Positions 1-9,724 of a stretch of 64,000 nucleotides of DNA are shown one piece after another. Each line of letters begins with the position of its first letter. Within the stretch, counting starts at the first letter, position 1. The notes under the pieces were generated by a model. It had not been told where the DNA came from, made no database searches, and was given only the letters and a program-made list of their open reading frames with translations. Where the stretch lies: the NCBI GenBank assembly GCA_965237995.1, contig CBDEGO010000003.1, positions 558,001-622,000 on the forward strand, read 5' to 3'. The translations under genes and the position numbers were made by a program. Origin of the DNA: JAAELZ01 sp965237995. GTDB taxonomy: Bacteria; Pseudomonadota; Gammaproteobacteria; Arenicellales; Poriferihabitantaceae.

Positions 1-1181
1 AAGGCCGATTCAGTCTCACCTTTTTGTAGCAAGGAACTGATATTTATATTTGCGGCCGCAAGAATATCGGTAATTTCAGCTAAGACGCCAGAATGGTCTA
101 GGAGTTCCAAACGCAGATAATAGGCCGTTTGTATCTCATCCATCGGCAATATCGGTAATGCCTCTAACGCATCAGGCTGGAAAGCCAAGTGAGGAACCCG
201 ATTATTTGGGTCAGCAGTCAACACGCGTACCACATCGATCACATCCGCGACGACCGCAGAGGCAGTCGGCTCAGAGCCCGCACCGGGCCCATAATGTAAA
301 GTTGACCCCACAGCGTCGCCCTTGACCACAACAGCATTCATCACACCATTTACATTAGCGACCAATCTACTACTAGGAATTAGAGTTGGGTGTACGCGCA
401 ACTCAAGCCCTTTTTCAGTTCGCCTAGCGATCCCCAAATGCTTTATGCGATACCCGAATTCTTTTGCATACTGCACGTCTTGGTGCGTTACTTCGGTAAT
501 ACCTTCGGTGTAGACAGCGTCAAATTGCAACGGCACGCCATACGCAATCGATGCCAAAATGGTTAATTTATGCGCTGCGTCAATGCCCTCGATATCAAAG
601 GTTGGGTCGGCCTCAGCATACCCCAATGCTTGTGCATCTTTTAACACCCCAGCAAAATCAACACCAGGCTGCTCTAACTCCGTCAGTATGTAATTAGACG
701 TGCCATTAATGATGCCCGCAAGCCATTCTATTCGATTGCCTGCCAAACCTTCACGGATGGCCTTAATGATCGAAATGCCGCCCGCAACGGCAGCTTCAAA
801 AGCCACCATGACGCCTTTTGCTTGGGCCGCAGCGAAAATCTCATTGCCGTGATGTGCAATCAACGCCTTATTAGCCGTGACTACATGCTTACCGTTATCA
901 ATGGCCTTAAGAATGACTTCTTTGGCCAAATGTTCTCCGCCGATCAGTTCAACGATTACGTCAATCTCAGGGTTATTAACCACCTCAAACGGATCGTTAA
1001 CTAAATCTGATGCAGTGATTTCACAGTCTCGCGGCTTCGATAAATCTTTAACAGCAGCTTGAACTACTTGAATTTCTCGACCTGCGCGCCGTGTAATCTC
1101 TTGAGCATTTCGGCTAAGCACCGTTACTGTTCCTGAGCCAACTACACCCAAACCGACAAGGCCCACTTTAATCGCGTTCAA
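1..1181 (-). CDS. hom: homoserine dehydrogenase, 3' end cut by window edge
   Basis: Homoserine dehydrogenase reduces aspartate semialdehyde to homoserine with NAD(P)H, on the path to threonine and methionine. The N-terminus has the Rossmann dinucleotide loop GLVGLGVVGSG (about residues 7-16). The catalytic domain carries GGISIIKAIREGLAGN and the conserved stretch GIINGTSNYILTEL. The last visible residues (LELLDHSGVLAEITDIL) begin the regulatory ACT domain, so feedback by threonine is likely; the rest lies outside the window. The start chosen is a TTG at 1181-1179 because an AGAGG ribosome site sits about six bases upstream and translation begins MNAIKVGLVG, as in the family. Being partial, its total length is unknown. 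Confidence 0.95.
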   Translation of the reverse strand, partial: MNAIKVGLVGLGVVGSGTVTVLSRNAQEITRRAGREIQVVQAAVKDLSKPRDCEITASDLVNDPFEVVNNPEIDVIVELIGGEHLAKEVILKAIDNGKHVVTANKALIAHHGNEIFAAAQAKGVMVAFEAAVAGGISIIKAIREGLAGNRIEWLAGIINGTSNYILTELEQPGVDFAGVLKDAQALGYAEADPTFDIEGIDAAHKLTILASIAYGVPLQFDAVYTEGITEVTHQDVQYAKEFGYRIKHLGIARRTEKGLELRVHPTLIPSSRLVANVNGVMNAVVVKGDAVGSTLHYGPGAGSEPTASAVVADVIDVVRVLTADPNNRVPHLAFQPDALEALPILPMDEIQTAYYLRLELLDHSGVLAEITDILAAANINISSLLQKGETESA

Positions 1182-1268
1182 AACTTACCTCTTTAATACT
1201 AATAATTTGCGCTGGTGCGCATACATTTCACTCGCTACAATTCAAGCTCTTGTTCCCAATCAAATGTC

Positions 1269-1634
1269 ATGCAGCTACAGCTCAATACTGACGAATCAAT
1301 CAATCTGATCCACTCATACCAAAATGCGCAAATTCGCATTGACGAAGAGCGCTATACAAGCGGCGTGATTGTAACACCAGAGCAGTTACACAGCTTAGAT
1401 TTAAACACGGTTTATGAACTCAAAGCTGAACACTTTGAAATGCTTTTGCCATACCGACCAGAGATGGTAATTTTAGGCACTGGGCCGACGCAAATCTTTC
1501 CTGAGTTTTCCTTAAGCAAATGCTTAATTTCAAATCAAATTGGACTCGAAGTGATGAACTCCAGCGCAGCGTGCCGAACTTATAATGTGTTAGCAGGCGA
1601 TGGCCGAAAAGTACTTGGCTTGCTATTACCTTGA
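1269..1634 (+). CDS. Mth938/DUF498 domain protein
   Basis: A 121-residue protein of the Mth938 (DUF498, NDUFAF3-like) family. Visible family features are the central ERYTSGVIV strand, the WxxL-type segment LKAEHFEMLLPYRPEMVILGTGP, and the C-terminal AACRTYNVLAGDGRKVLGLLLP. The bacterial role is not established; the mitochondrial relative assists complex I assembly. A GTG at 1215 would add 18 residues, but ATG 1269 gives a family-like N-terminus. It is divergent from hom, with under 90 bases between the two starts, so their promoters must share that gap. Confidence 0.8.
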   Translation: MQLQLNTDESINLIHSYQNAQIRIDEERYTSGVIVTPEQLHSLDLNTVYELKAEHFEMLLPYRPEMVILGTGPTQIFPEFSLSKCLISNQIGLEVMNSSAACRTYNVLAGDGRKVLGLLLP

Positions 1635-1680
1635 CTAAATTTTCGTCTAGAACTTATGCACAACTCATTCTGATAAACGG

Positions 1681-2658
1681 CTATTGATAGCCAAATTGAC
1701 CGCTCGATAACATTTTTGCCATTGCGGCACTAAAACTCACCCCTAATTGACCAGACAGCTCATCAAGAAAACTAGGTTCGGGGGTATAGTCATAATGCCT
1801 ATCTACCCCAATGATATCCTTAGTCGCCGTATCTAGCGTACCAATTTGGTCAACCAGACCGAGATCAACCGCGTTCGAACCATTCCACACCAAGCCACTA
1901 AAAAGCGTATCATCATCGGCCAACCGATCACCACGCCCTTGTTTAACCGCAGTGATAAATTGATCATGCACTTCATCAACGACAGCTTGCATATACGCTG
2001 TCTGGCTCGCATTTTGAGGAGTGAACGGATCTAACATCGCCTTATTGCGACCTGCGGTGATTAAACGTCGCTCAATCCCTAGTTTCTGCATAGCATCAAC
2101 TGCACCAAAGCCGTTAATCACCACCCCAATCGAGCCTACCAAACTAGCTTTCGCGCTAACGATTTGGTCAGCTGCCGCTGCAATATAATAAGCCGCAGAG
2201 GCGCCCAAGTCATCAATGACGGCCACTACTTTCTTTTCTGGGTATTTTGTTTTTAGCCGCATGATTTCATCATAAATCCGCTCGGCTTGTACCGGGCTTC
2301 CCCCAGGGCTATTGATCTGCAGAATAACACCACGTGAATGTACCGCAGAAAAAGCCGTCCGTAAGACAGGATTAATAGTTTCAGCGTCAATATCAGCACC
2401 GGACATCACTAACCCTTGCATTTTGATCACCGCTGCATGCTCGCCCGTTGGTGAAGTGGACATATTCTTTTGAAGGAATTTCGGCACCACAAAAACAGCT
2501 AAAATTGCTGCCAATATAATAAGTCGATTAAATATTTTAAATCGGCGATTACGCTTATTTTCCTTAAGCAATTCTGTACCTAAATAAGTAAAGGCTGAAA
2601 TTTCAGCTTGCGAAGCGCCAGCGCTTGGCGTGTCCGCGGGTGGGTAATCTTTAATCAT
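1681..2658 (-). CDS. sppA: signal peptide peptidase SppA (S49 serine protease)
   Basis: SppA degrades cleaved signal peptides and other membrane peptides from the inner membrane. At 325 residues it is the short, single-domain form. A membrane anchor spans roughly residues 45-62 (LIILAAILAVFVVPKFL). The S49 core follows: LQINSPGGSPVQAERIYDEI holds the strand before the active site, and DDLGASAAYYIAAAADQI contains the nucleophile serine. The general-base lysine is expected in the preceding conserved region and was not assigned. The ATG overlaps the stop of the upstream Rieske gene by ATGA, so the two are probably translationally coupled. It is the last gene of the pip-rluC-Rieske-sppA run. Confidence 0.92.
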   Translation of the reverse strand: MIKDYPPADTPSAGASQAEISAFTYLGTELLKENKRNRRFKIFNRLIILAAILAVFVVPKFLQKNMSTSPTGEHAAVIKMQGLVMSGADIDAETINPVLRTAFSAVHSRGVILQINSPGGSPVQAERIYDEIMRLKTKYPEKKVVAVIDDLGASAAYYIAAAADQIVSAKASLVGSIGVVINGFGAVDAMQKLGIERRLITAGRNKAMLDPFTPQNASQTAYMQAVVDEVHDQFITAVKQGRGDRLADDDTLFSGLVWNGSNAVDLGLVDQIGTLDTATKDIIGVDRHYDYTPEPSFLDELSGQLGVSFSAAMAKMLSSGQFGYQ

Positions 2659-3005
2659 AGCTTAGCTGGGTTGTTTACCCGTAAATTGGCACCATCGATG
2701 CTAATTTCAAGAGGCATCAAACGTTGACCTACGCAAGGGCCAGACACACAATGGCCAGAGTGTGGTTCAAAATAAGCCCAATGAGTCGAACAGACTATAT
2801 ATTGCTGTTCATCGTCTAAAAACACGCCAGGCTCCCAGTCCAGTTCAGTCCCTAAGTGCGGACAGTGGTTTCGGTAGGCAAAGTACTGTTCTCCAACCTG
2901 AATAACAAAACACGGTATGTTGCCGCCATCTGCATCAAGTGTAAACCGAACCCCTTTGTCCGGGGTAACGTCTGTCAACTTAATGCTTATCGCCGCGCGA
3001 TTCAC
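2655..3005 (-). CDS. Rieske [2Fe-2S] domain protein
   Basis: A small stand-alone Rieske protein of about 116 residues. The cluster ligands are visible as CPH (Cys48, His50) and CSTH (Cys72, His75), with the spacing of soluble Rieske ferredoxins and NirD-type subunits. There is no signal peptide or membrane segment, so it is probably a cytoplasmic electron carrier; its partner is unknown. I prefer the GTG at 3005, which lies just after the rluC stop. A TTG at 3041 would overlap rluC by 32 bases. Its 3' end overlaps the sppA start (ATGA). A Rieske gene between rluC and sppA is a recurrent gammaproteobacterial neighbourhood as far as I recall. Confidence 0.8.
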   Translation of the reverse strand: MNRAAISIKLTDVTPDKGVRFTLDADGGNIPCFVIQVGEQYFAYRNHCPHLGTELDWEPGVFLDDEQQYIVCSTHWAYFEPHSGHCVSGPCVGQRLMPLEISIDGANLRVNNPAKL

Positions 3006-3009
3006 CGAC

Positions 3010-3990
3010 CTAACCAAACAAAGTCGACTGAACGGCCGCAAAATCTTCGCTGATTGGTGCCTTTATTTTAATAAGCTGCTCACTAATTGGGTGGGTGAAT
3101 TGATAACTTTCTGAATGCAGCAAGCAGCGTTTTACCCCAAGCGCTTCTGCTAGTTTGTTTTGTTCCCAGTTACCGTACAAGCTATCACCAACAATTGGCC
3201 TATCTAAAAAAGCAGCGTGCACCCTCGCTTGATGCATCCGCCCTGTTTTCAGCGCAATTCGCACCAAGGTGTAATGATCTTGTGTTGCCAGCGGCATAAA
3301 CACCGATTTTGCTTGTTGTCCTTGTGCATCAACTCTGCCTTTTTTAATGCCGTTTTTATCACGAGTCTGACCAATTTTTTCTTCAACTGATCTTACCTCC
3401 GATAAAGGCGCCCCTGTTAATATAGCCAAATACGATTTCTCTAAAAGCTGCTGGCTTTCGCGCCGAAATTGCTCATGTAAGTGATTGAGCACCACGCGTG
3501 ACTTCGCTAACAATAGGCACCCAGAAGTTTGTCGATCGATTCGATGTGCCAGTTCAAGAAACGGCCTATCGGGCACTAAAAAGCGCATCGCTTCGATCAC
3601 GCCAAAAGCCGTTCCTGACCCTCCATGCACCGCCAAACCACTCGGTTTGTTTAAGGCAATAATGTGCTCATCTTCATAGATAGGCGCTTGCAGCGCATTA
3701 CGCACCCAGCCTGGCAAACTCGCCACCTCGCCCTGCTTATTAGCGACACGAACAGGAGGGATACGCACCGTGTCGCCCGTTTGCAACTTATATTCCGGTT
3801 TAATTCTCCCTTTGTTGACCCGCACTTCGCCCTTGCGCACAATTTTATAAATTCGGCTTTTAGGCACGCCTTTAAGCTGGCTCAGCAGAAAATTATCTAA
3901 CCGTTGCCCGTGGTTATTTTCGTCAATTTGCACAAAGCTAACACCCCGATTAGCCGACTCGGGTAATGCACCCTCCACACTTTTTTGCAT
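3010..3990 (-). CDS. rluC: 23S rRNA pseudouridine synthase RluC
   Basis: RluC converts U955, U2504 and U2580 of 23S rRNA to pseudouridine (E. coli numbering). An N-terminal S4 RNA-binding domain (about residues 27-85, RLDNFLLSQLKGVPKSRIYK) precedes the RluA-type catalytic domain. That domain carries the HRIDRQTSG motif near residue 150, whose Asp is catalytic, and the RMHQARVHAAFLDRPIVGD segment. The 326-residue length fits RluC better than RluD. A TTG codon precedes ATG 3990; ATG is preferred. It starts immediately after the pip stop codon, in the same operon. Confidence 0.92.
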   Translation of the reverse strand: MQKSVEGALPESANRGVSFVQIDENNHGQRLDNFLLSQLKGVPKSRIYKIVRKGEVRVNKGRIKPEYKLQTGDTVRIPPVRVANKQGEVASLPGWVRNALQAPIYEDEHIIALNKPSGLAVHGGSGTAFGVIEAMRFLVPDRPFLELAHRIDRQTSGCLLLAKSRVVLNHLHEQFRRESQQLLEKSYLAILTGAPLSEVRSVEEKIGQTRDKNGIKKGRVDAQGQQAKSVFMPLATQDHYTLVRIALKTGRMHQARVHAAFLDRPIVGDSLYGNWEQNKLAEALGVKRCLLHSESYQFTHPISEQLIKIKAPISEDFAAVQSTLFG

Positions 3991-3993
3991 CAA

Positions 3994-4959
3994 CTAAGCC
4001 ATGACTCCGTTATCAGCAAAGTGATCAGTCGCAGCCACCAAACGGGCCGCAATGCTATCTTCAGACATAGAGTGCCCCGCATCTTGCACCATGTGGAATA
4101 TCGCCTCGGGCCATGCTCGATGCAATTCCCACGCCGTTTCAGGCGGACAAACTACATCGTAGCGACCTTGAACAATAACACTCGGCAAATGCCGAATCTT
4201 ATCGACGCCTAGCAATAAGGCGTCTTCGTTGTCTAAGAAGCCTTTATTCATAAAGTAATGACACTCTATACGCGCGAACGCTTCAGCAAAGTGTACATCT
4301 GAAAACTTACTCATTAAATTTTGGTCTTGAATTAGTTTCGAAGTGCTTGCCTCCCATACAGACCAAGCTCTCGCGGCTTCGCTACGTACCGCCGCGTCTT
4401 CGCTGGTCAAACGTTGATAATACGCACTAACCAAGTCGCCGCGTTCAGATTCAGATATGGGCGCTAGATAGGCTTCCCATGCGTCGGGGTACAATTTGCT
4501 ACAGCCTTCTTGATAAAACCAATCAATTTCTTTCTTACGCAGCATAAATATACCGCGCAAGAATAAGGCCAAACACTGTTCGGGGTGTGTTTGCGAGTAA
4601 GCCAAACTCAAGGTCGACCCCCAACTACCACCAAAAACAGCCCATTGCGCAATGCCAAGGTGTTGACGCAAGCGCTCGATGTCGGCAACTAAATCCCATG
4701 TCGTGTTTTCCCTCAATTCGGCAAAAGGCAGACTCTGACCACAGCCACGCTGCGAAAGCTGCACCACTCGCCATTTCTTTGGGTTAAAGTATTGCCGATA
4801 ACTGGCTTGCATGCCACCACCTGGCCCGCCATGCAACACCACGACCGGCAATCCTTCAGGATTACCACTTTGTTCGTAGTGAATAGTGTGTAATTCAGAT
4901 ACTTTTAAAAGACCTTCATCAAAGGCATCCAAGCGCTTATACAAAGAAGACTGTTTCAT
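3994..4959 (-). CDS. pip: proline iminopeptidase (alpha/beta hydrolase, S33)
   Basis: Removes N-terminal proline from peptides. The 321-residue protein has the S33 oxyanion motif HGGPGGG (residues 43-49) and the nucleophile elbow GGSWGS with Ser112. The expected Asp is in GRYDVVCPP (about 268) and the His in DAGHSMS (about 297). There is no signal peptide, so it should be cytoplasmic. It is the first gene of a four-gene minus-strand run, with rluC following directly on its stop codon. The 158-base gap to divergent metC must contain both promoters. Confidence 0.93.
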   Translation of the reverse strand: MKQSSLYKRLDAFDEGLLKVSELHTIHYEQSGNPEGLPVVVLHGGPGGGMQASYRQYFNPKKWRVVQLSQRGCGQSLPFAELRENTTWDLVADIERLRQHLGIAQWAVFGGSWGSTLSLAYSQTHPEQCLALFLRGIFMLRKKEIDWFYQEGCSKLYPDAWEAYLAPISESERGDLVSAYYQRLTSEDAAVRSEAARAWSVWEASTSKLIQDQNLMSKFSDVHFAEAFARIECHYFMNKGFLDNEDALLLGVDKIRHLPSVIVQGRYDVVCPPETAWELHRAWPEAIFHMVQDAGHSMSEDSIAARLVAATDHFADNGVMA

Positions 4960-5117
4960 AGGGTATAGTCTACCTGATGCACTTACTTGCAGTCAGGCTT
5001 TATTGGAGAGCCTATCCAAGCAGTTAAAGCACGTTCTTTGCTGTCTGTTACTCGACAAATAATGTAGCGTCACGCTATATTCTGGCCTATTTCCTTGAGT
5101 CGTCCATATACCTTTAC

Positions 5118-6302
5118 ATGTCAAAGATAACCTCTACTTCGCCAGATACACTGTGCTCGCATTTAGGACGCGGGCCTAATCCACGTTCTGGTTTCATCAA
5201 CCCACCAACCACTCGCGGGTCGACCAAACTTTATCCAACCTTGCAGGAGTACATTGACTCTGTATCTGAAAAACTCACCCCCGGCAATGCTAACTACGGA
5301 ATTTACGGCACTGAAACCACACACGAACTTGAAAAACTACTAAGCGAATTAGACGGGGCCTACGCCAGCATGATGGTGCCCTCGGGTTTAAGCGCGATTA
5401 CCACCTCTTTGTTTGCGCTGCTTAAAAGCGGCGACCACGTGTTGGTGCCAGATTGCGTTTATGAACCAACAAGAAAGTTTTGCGATCATTTATTAGCTAA
5501 CTTAGGTATAGAAACCACCTATTACTCGCCTGACGCAGATCAAAACATTGGCAAATACATCACCCCATCGACACGGGTGCTGTATCTAGAAGCCCCTGGG
5601 TCGCTGACGATGGAAGTACCTGACCTATCAGCGATGATAGAGATAGCCAAGCAACACAACATCACAACGGTATTGGACAATACCTGGGCTACCTCGATTA
5701 ACTACCCAGCGATAGCAAATGGCATTAATGTCTCTATTCAAGCAGCAACAAAGTACATTGGCGGGCATTCCGATATTATGTCTGGGGTTATTTCCTGTGA
5801 CGAAGCCCATTGGCAAGCACTTAGAAGTGGCTATAGCTTGCTTGGCGTAAGCGCTGGCTCTGAAGAAATTAGCCTCGCATTGCGTGGCCTGCGCTCAATG
5901 CCAACCAGATTGAAGGCCCACGCACAGTCTGCCCTGAAAATTGCGAACTGGCTAGAACAACAACCGCAAGTCAGCCGAGTGTTATATCCTGCCCTGCCAA
6001 GTAACCCAAGTTACGCCAATTTTTGTAAAAACTTTAAAGGTGCAACGGGCTTACTGTCTTTTGAGTTACAACCTTGCACCAAAGAGGCGTTACACCACAT
6101 GGTGGATAACATGCGTTACTTTGGCATCGGCGCAAGCTGGGGAGGTTACGAAAGCTTAATCCAAGCTGGCAACCCAGCCCGCATTAGAACTGTGAGCGAG
6201 TGGCCTAGTGAACAAACCTTAGTAAGAATAAGTGTTGGCTTAGAAAATGTTGACGACCTATTGAATGATTTAGCTGAAGGCCTAGCACGCTTAGATATTT
6301 GA
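5118..6302 (+). CDS. metC: cystathionine beta-lyase (PLP enzyme)
   Basis: Cleaves cystathionine to homocysteine, pyruvate and ammonia in methionine synthesis. At 394 residues it is a full-length Cys/Met-metabolism PLP enzyme. The pyridoxal lysine is Lys212 in AATKYIGGHSD, preceded by the aspartate that contacts the pyridine nitrogen in VLDNTWAT. The motif YLEAPGSLTMEVPDL is typical of the MetC branch rather than of cystathionine gamma-synthase. Translation begins MSKITSTSPDTLCSHLGR, as in the family. It is monocistronic by position. A few bases separate it from the convergent dehydrogenase that follows. Confidence 0.9.
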   Translation: MSKITSTSPDTLCSHLGRGPNPRSGFINPPTTRGSTKLYPTLQEYIDSVSEKLTPGNANYGIYGTETTHELEKLLSELDGAYASMMVPSGLSAITTSLFALLKSGDHVLVPDCVYEPTRKFCDHLLANLGIETTYYSPDADQNIGKYITPSTRVLYLEAPGSLTMEVPDLSAMIEIAKQHNITTVLDNTWATSINYPAIANGINVSIQAATKYIGGHSDIMSGVISCDEAHWQALRSGYSLLGVSAGSEEISLALRGLRSMPTRLKAHAQSALKIANWLEQQPQVSRVLYPALPSNPSYANFCKNFKGATGLLSFELQPCTKEALHHMVDNMRYFGIGASWGGYESLIQAGNPARIRTVSEWPSEQTLVRISVGLENVDDLLNDLAEGLARLDI

Positions 6303-6360
6303 CTCGATTAAGCGACGCATAGTAGCGACGCACCTTACTTACTACATAACGAAAACCGCT

Positions 6361-7320
6361 CTAGCTACGGTTAGCAGGCACCACTTCGTAGCCTGGCTCT
6401 TCAGGTTCGTCATCAAGTATCTCAGCTGGAAAGCCATCGGCTAATATCGAAAGCCCTGTCGCGTCTTCAAGGCGACGAATAATGTTCGGCGAAAATTCGC
6501 GTGACCCATAACGCTTCTCACCATCCTTAAAAATATCAATCATCAGCGGATTCATTTCCAGCGGCACGTTATGACGGTCCGCCACAGCCTGAAACAAACC
6601 GATGTCCTTAGAGACTAAATCCATCGTAAAACTGATGTCACGACTGCCGTTTAATATCACTTGGCTTTCAGTCTCGTGTACAAACGAGTTGCCTGACGAG
6701 ATACGAATAGCCTCATAGGCAGTGCCTAAATCCATGCCAGCGGCTTTGCAGGTCACTAGGGCCTCGCTACAGGTAATTAGGTTCGCAGTGGCTAAGTAAT
6801 TTGTCACCACCTTAAGCACCGAAGCACTGCCTAGCTCGCCCGTGTGTAATACGCGGCGACCAACCGTGGTTAGTATCGGTAACATGCGCTCAAAGGTTGA
6901 TCGTTCACAACCTGCAAAAATAGCTATATTTCCAGTGGCCGCGCGGTGACAACCACCAGACACTGGGCAGTCCACAGGCTCACCACCGGCTGCAACTACC
7001 TTCTCGCCGAGACGTTGTACTTCAGCTTGGTCAGTCGTACTCATCTCAGCCCATATCTTGCCTGCACTCAGACCGGCCAATATACCGTCATCTGCTTCCA
7101 TTACCATCGCGCTTGCCGCAGGCGATGGCAAACAAGTGATAATTAGTTCGCAGTTTTCAGCTAATTCTTTGGGGCTATCTGCCCAATGTGCGCCTTTGTC
7201 TATAAATGGCAATGCAACAGACTTATCCAAGTCTCTCACTGTGACGTCAAAGCCATTTCTAATCAAGCTACCAGCGAGCTTGCCGCCGACATTACCTAAA
7301 CCAATAAAACCTACTTTCAT
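6361..7320 (-). CDS. NAD(P)-dependent beta-hydroxyacid dehydrogenase (HIBADH-like)
   Basis: A 319-residue member of the 3-hydroxyisobutyrate dehydrogenase family. The coenzyme loop is GFIGLGNVGGKLAG at the N-terminus. The substrate-binding motif is CPVSGGCHRAATG, and the catalytic lysine is in GSASVLKVVTNYLATAN. The substrate cannot be settled from sequence; 3-hydroxyisobutyrate, tartronate semialdehyde and 2-hydroxy-3-oxoadipate-type substrates are all used in this family. ATG 7320 is chosen over an upstream codon at 7335 because the Rossmann fold begins there and a GAGAG ribosome site lies 9-13 bases upstream. The stretch 7321-7560 upstream shows nothing I can name. Confidence 0.88.
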   Translation of the reverse strand: MKVGFIGLGNVGGKLAGSLIRNGFDVTVRDLDKSVALPFIDKGAHWADSPKELAENCELIITCLPSPAASAMVMEADDGILAGLSAGKIWAEMSTTDQAEVQRLGEKVVAAGGEPVDCPVSGGCHRAATGNIAIFAGCERSTFERMLPILTTVGRRVLHTGELGSASVLKVVTNYLATANLITCSEALVTCKAAGMDLGTAYEAIRISSGNSFVHETESQVILNGSRDISFTMDLVSKDIGLFQAVADRHNVPLEMNPLMIDIFKDGEKRYGSREFSPNIIRRLEDATGLSILADGFPAEILDDEPEEPGYEVVPANRS

Positions 7321-7560
7321 GTTGTACTCTCTCAAGAATAAGCCGGACTATAAATAACAAAGGCGAAGACGCCCCATGAATCGCAATTACGTCAATGCAT
7401 CGACGCAGATAGTCAATTACACTGCCCTATCTAGCAATCCGGCGCTTATAATACGATTCAACCTCAAAGCAGAAAACAATATTAGCAACCATTTTGAATA
7501 CATTCGCGCCAAACACTCGTAAATTGATTATGCTAAGCCGCTACTGCCAGAGCGTGTAAA

Positions 7561-8244
7561 GTGACCGAACGCCCGATACAACTCAGCTCAAGTTGGTTGA
7601 CGCACTTAGAAGCGGAATTTCAGTTACCGTATATGCAGCGCTTGCGCACTTTTTTGCTGTCTGAAAAACAAGCGGGAAAGACCATCTATCCCAAAGGAGA
7701 ACATATCTTCGCGGGACTGAACGCAGTTGAACTTGAGACACTTAAAGTAGTTATCCTTGGGCAAGACCCATACCACGGCCCTAATCAAGCTCATGGCTTG
7801 AGTTTTTCTGTCCCCAATGGCGTGAAGATTCCACCTTCCTTACGCAATATCTATCAAGAGCTTAACAGCGATTTAAATATCACCCCCGCTACCCATGGAA
7901 ACTTAAACAACTGGGCGCAACAAGGAGTGCTGTTGCTCAACAGTGTGTTGACTGTAGAACACAGTTTAGCAGCCAGCCATCAAGGTAAAGGCTGGGAACA
8001 ATTTACTGACAAAATTATTAGCGTTATTAATCAGCACTGCGAGCACGTGGTATTTTTATTATGGGGAAGCTACGCCCAACGCAAAGGCCAAAGCGTAGAC
8101 CAAAGCAAACATCGTGTTCTTAACGCCCCGCACCCATCACCTCTTTCGGCACATCGTGGCTTTTTAGGTTGTAAACACTTTTCTAAAACTAATGCCTATT
8201 TAACCGAACACCATCGCATGCCGATAGATTGGGCTTTACCATGA
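7561..8244 (+). CDS. ung: uracil-DNA glycosylase family 1
   Basis: Excises uracil from DNA to start base-excision repair. The water-activating motif GQDPYHG (Asp69) and the HPSPLSAHRG motif with His191 are both intact, and the length (227 residues) is standard for Ung. The start is GTG at 7561, just where the family N-terminus is expected. The last codons overlap the next gene in an ATGA arrangement, so an FAD oxidoreductase is co-translated, an association that is probably positional rather than functional. Confidence 0.96.
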   Translation: MTERPIQLSSSWLTHLEAEFQLPYMQRLRTFLLSEKQAGKTIYPKGEHIFAGLNAVELETLKVVILGQDPYHGPNQAHGLSFSVPNGVKIPPSLRNIYQELNSDLNITPATHGNLNNWAQQGVLLLNSVLTVEHSLAASHQGKGWEQFTDKIISVINQHCEHVVFLLWGSYAQRKGQSVDQSKHRVLNAPHPSPLSAHRGFLGCKHFSKTNAYLTEHHRMPIDWALP

Positions 8245-9590
8245 CACAAGCTTTTGGCCCAATCACCGACGCAAGTCCGATTCAATTTAGCGCTCAACTG
8301 CCAGATAAAGTGGATGTGGTCATTGTTGGCGCAGGCGTTATTGGTATCAGTACGGCGTTGCACCTTGCAAAATCAAAATTGAAAGTCTTAGTATGTGAAA
8401 AAGGCCGCGTTGCAGGTGAGCAATCTAGCCGAAACTGGGGCTGGATTCGACAGCAAGGACGCGACCCAGATGAATTACCCATCATGATGGAATCGCGCAG
8501 GATTTGGCAGCAATGGTCTGAGCAGTACGGCAGTCAGCTGGGTTTCAAAGTATCGGGCGTATTGCACTTAGCTGATACAGAACAACGGGCGGAAAAACAC
8601 CAAGCCTGGATCAATACGGCAACGGAGTATGGATTAGATTCAACCTTGTTAAGCCGTGAACAAATTAAGCAACACGTTGGCGATAGCGCAGTTTGGCGCA
8701 GTGGTTTGCTTACCGCCAACGATGCACGAGCAGAACCGTGGCAAGCCGTTCCTCACCTTGCAAAAGCATGTCAGGAATCTGGTATCACAATTATAGAAAA
8801 TTGTGCTGTGCGCACAGTAGAAAGCACCAATAAAATGGTTACTGGCGTTATTACAGAGCAAGGCCATGTCAGCGCCGAACAAGTTTTGCTCTGTGGTGGA
8901 GCTTGGTCATCGCTGTTCTTGAAAAACCTTGGCACACCATTACCTCAATTAACGGTAAAAGCGACGGTGGCGCAATCAGCCCCTTGTCATGCAGGTGTGG
9001 AACACAATACTTCTGATTCAAAAATTGCTTTTCGTAAGCGTCTCGACGGTGGCTATTCAATTGCACTAACCGATACCCTCACCCACCTCATCGGCAAAGA
9101 TTCGTTGGCACACGGCAGGCACTATCTACCCGTAATAAAAGAGCACTGGCGCGGAATTTCACCTCGTTGTGCGCCAGCAGTCGGTTATCCCGGCAGTTTT
9201 AGTGGCAATAACAAGTGGAGCGGTGAAACGACTTCTCCTTTTGAATCAATTCGTGTGTTAAATCCGCCAGCCGACCAACGCGTACTACCCCTAATTAAAC
9301 AACGCCTAGCCTTAAGAAATAAAACCTTATCAGACACACCCATACGTAAATTATGGGCAGGTATGATAGACACCATGCCTGACATCGTACCTGTCGTCGA
9401 TCATGCACCAAATATAAACGGCCTTTGGATCGCGACCGGAATGAGCGGTCATGGCTTTGGTATTGGCCCAGGTTTTGGCCGAGTTATGGCCGATCAATTA
9501 CAAGGCTTAGATGCTGGACATGAGATGCAACGCTTTAAATATGAACGCTTTTATGATGGTTCAGCCTTACAACCAGGGCCAATGATATAA
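8241..9590 (+). CDS. FAD-dependent oxidoreductase, D-amino-acid dehydrogenase-like
   Basis: A 449-residue DAO-superfamily flavoprotein. The FAD-binding loop is GAGVIGISTALHLA (about residues 28-41), followed by CEKGRVAGEQSSRNWGWIR, which is characteristic of the DadA/glycine-oxidase branch. The C-terminal IATGMSGHGFGIGPGFG is the second FAD-contacting region. The natural substrate is probably an amine or amino acid, but no finer call is possible. The ATG at 8241 overlaps the ung stop (ATGA) and is preferred over the GTG-type start four codons upstream. No membrane segment is seen. Confidence 0.85.
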   Translation: MTQAFGPITDASPIQFSAQLPDKVDVVIVGAGVIGISTALHLAKSKLKVLVCEKGRVAGEQSSRNWGWIRQQGRDPDELPIMMESRRIWQQWSEQYGSQLGFKVSGVLHLADTEQRAEKHQAWINTATEYGLDSTLLSREQIKQHVGDSAVWRSGLLTANDARAEPWQAVPHLAKACQESGITIIENCAVRTVESTNKMVTGVITEQGHVSAEQVLLCGGAWSSLFLKNLGTPLPQLTVKATVAQSAPCHAGVEHNTSDSKIAFRKRLDGGYSIALTDTLTHLIGKDSLAHGRHYLPVIKEHWRGISPRCAPAVGYPGSFSGNNKWSGETTSPFESIRVLNPPADQRVLPLIKQRLALRNKTLSDTPIRKLWAGMIDTMPDIVPVVDHAPNINGLWIATGMSGHGFGIGPGFGRVMADQLQGLDAGHEMQRFKYERFYDGSALQPGPMI

Positions 9591-9724
9591 ACCCAATAAT
9601 CCTCGATAGCGACGATTCAGACAACAAAGGCTCTTCGATTAAACTAACGCCTTAACAAACTTAAGTTTAAACTTACCCCTATAGCCAGACACTAATACCC
9701 TTAACTTCTTCACCTGCCAAGAAC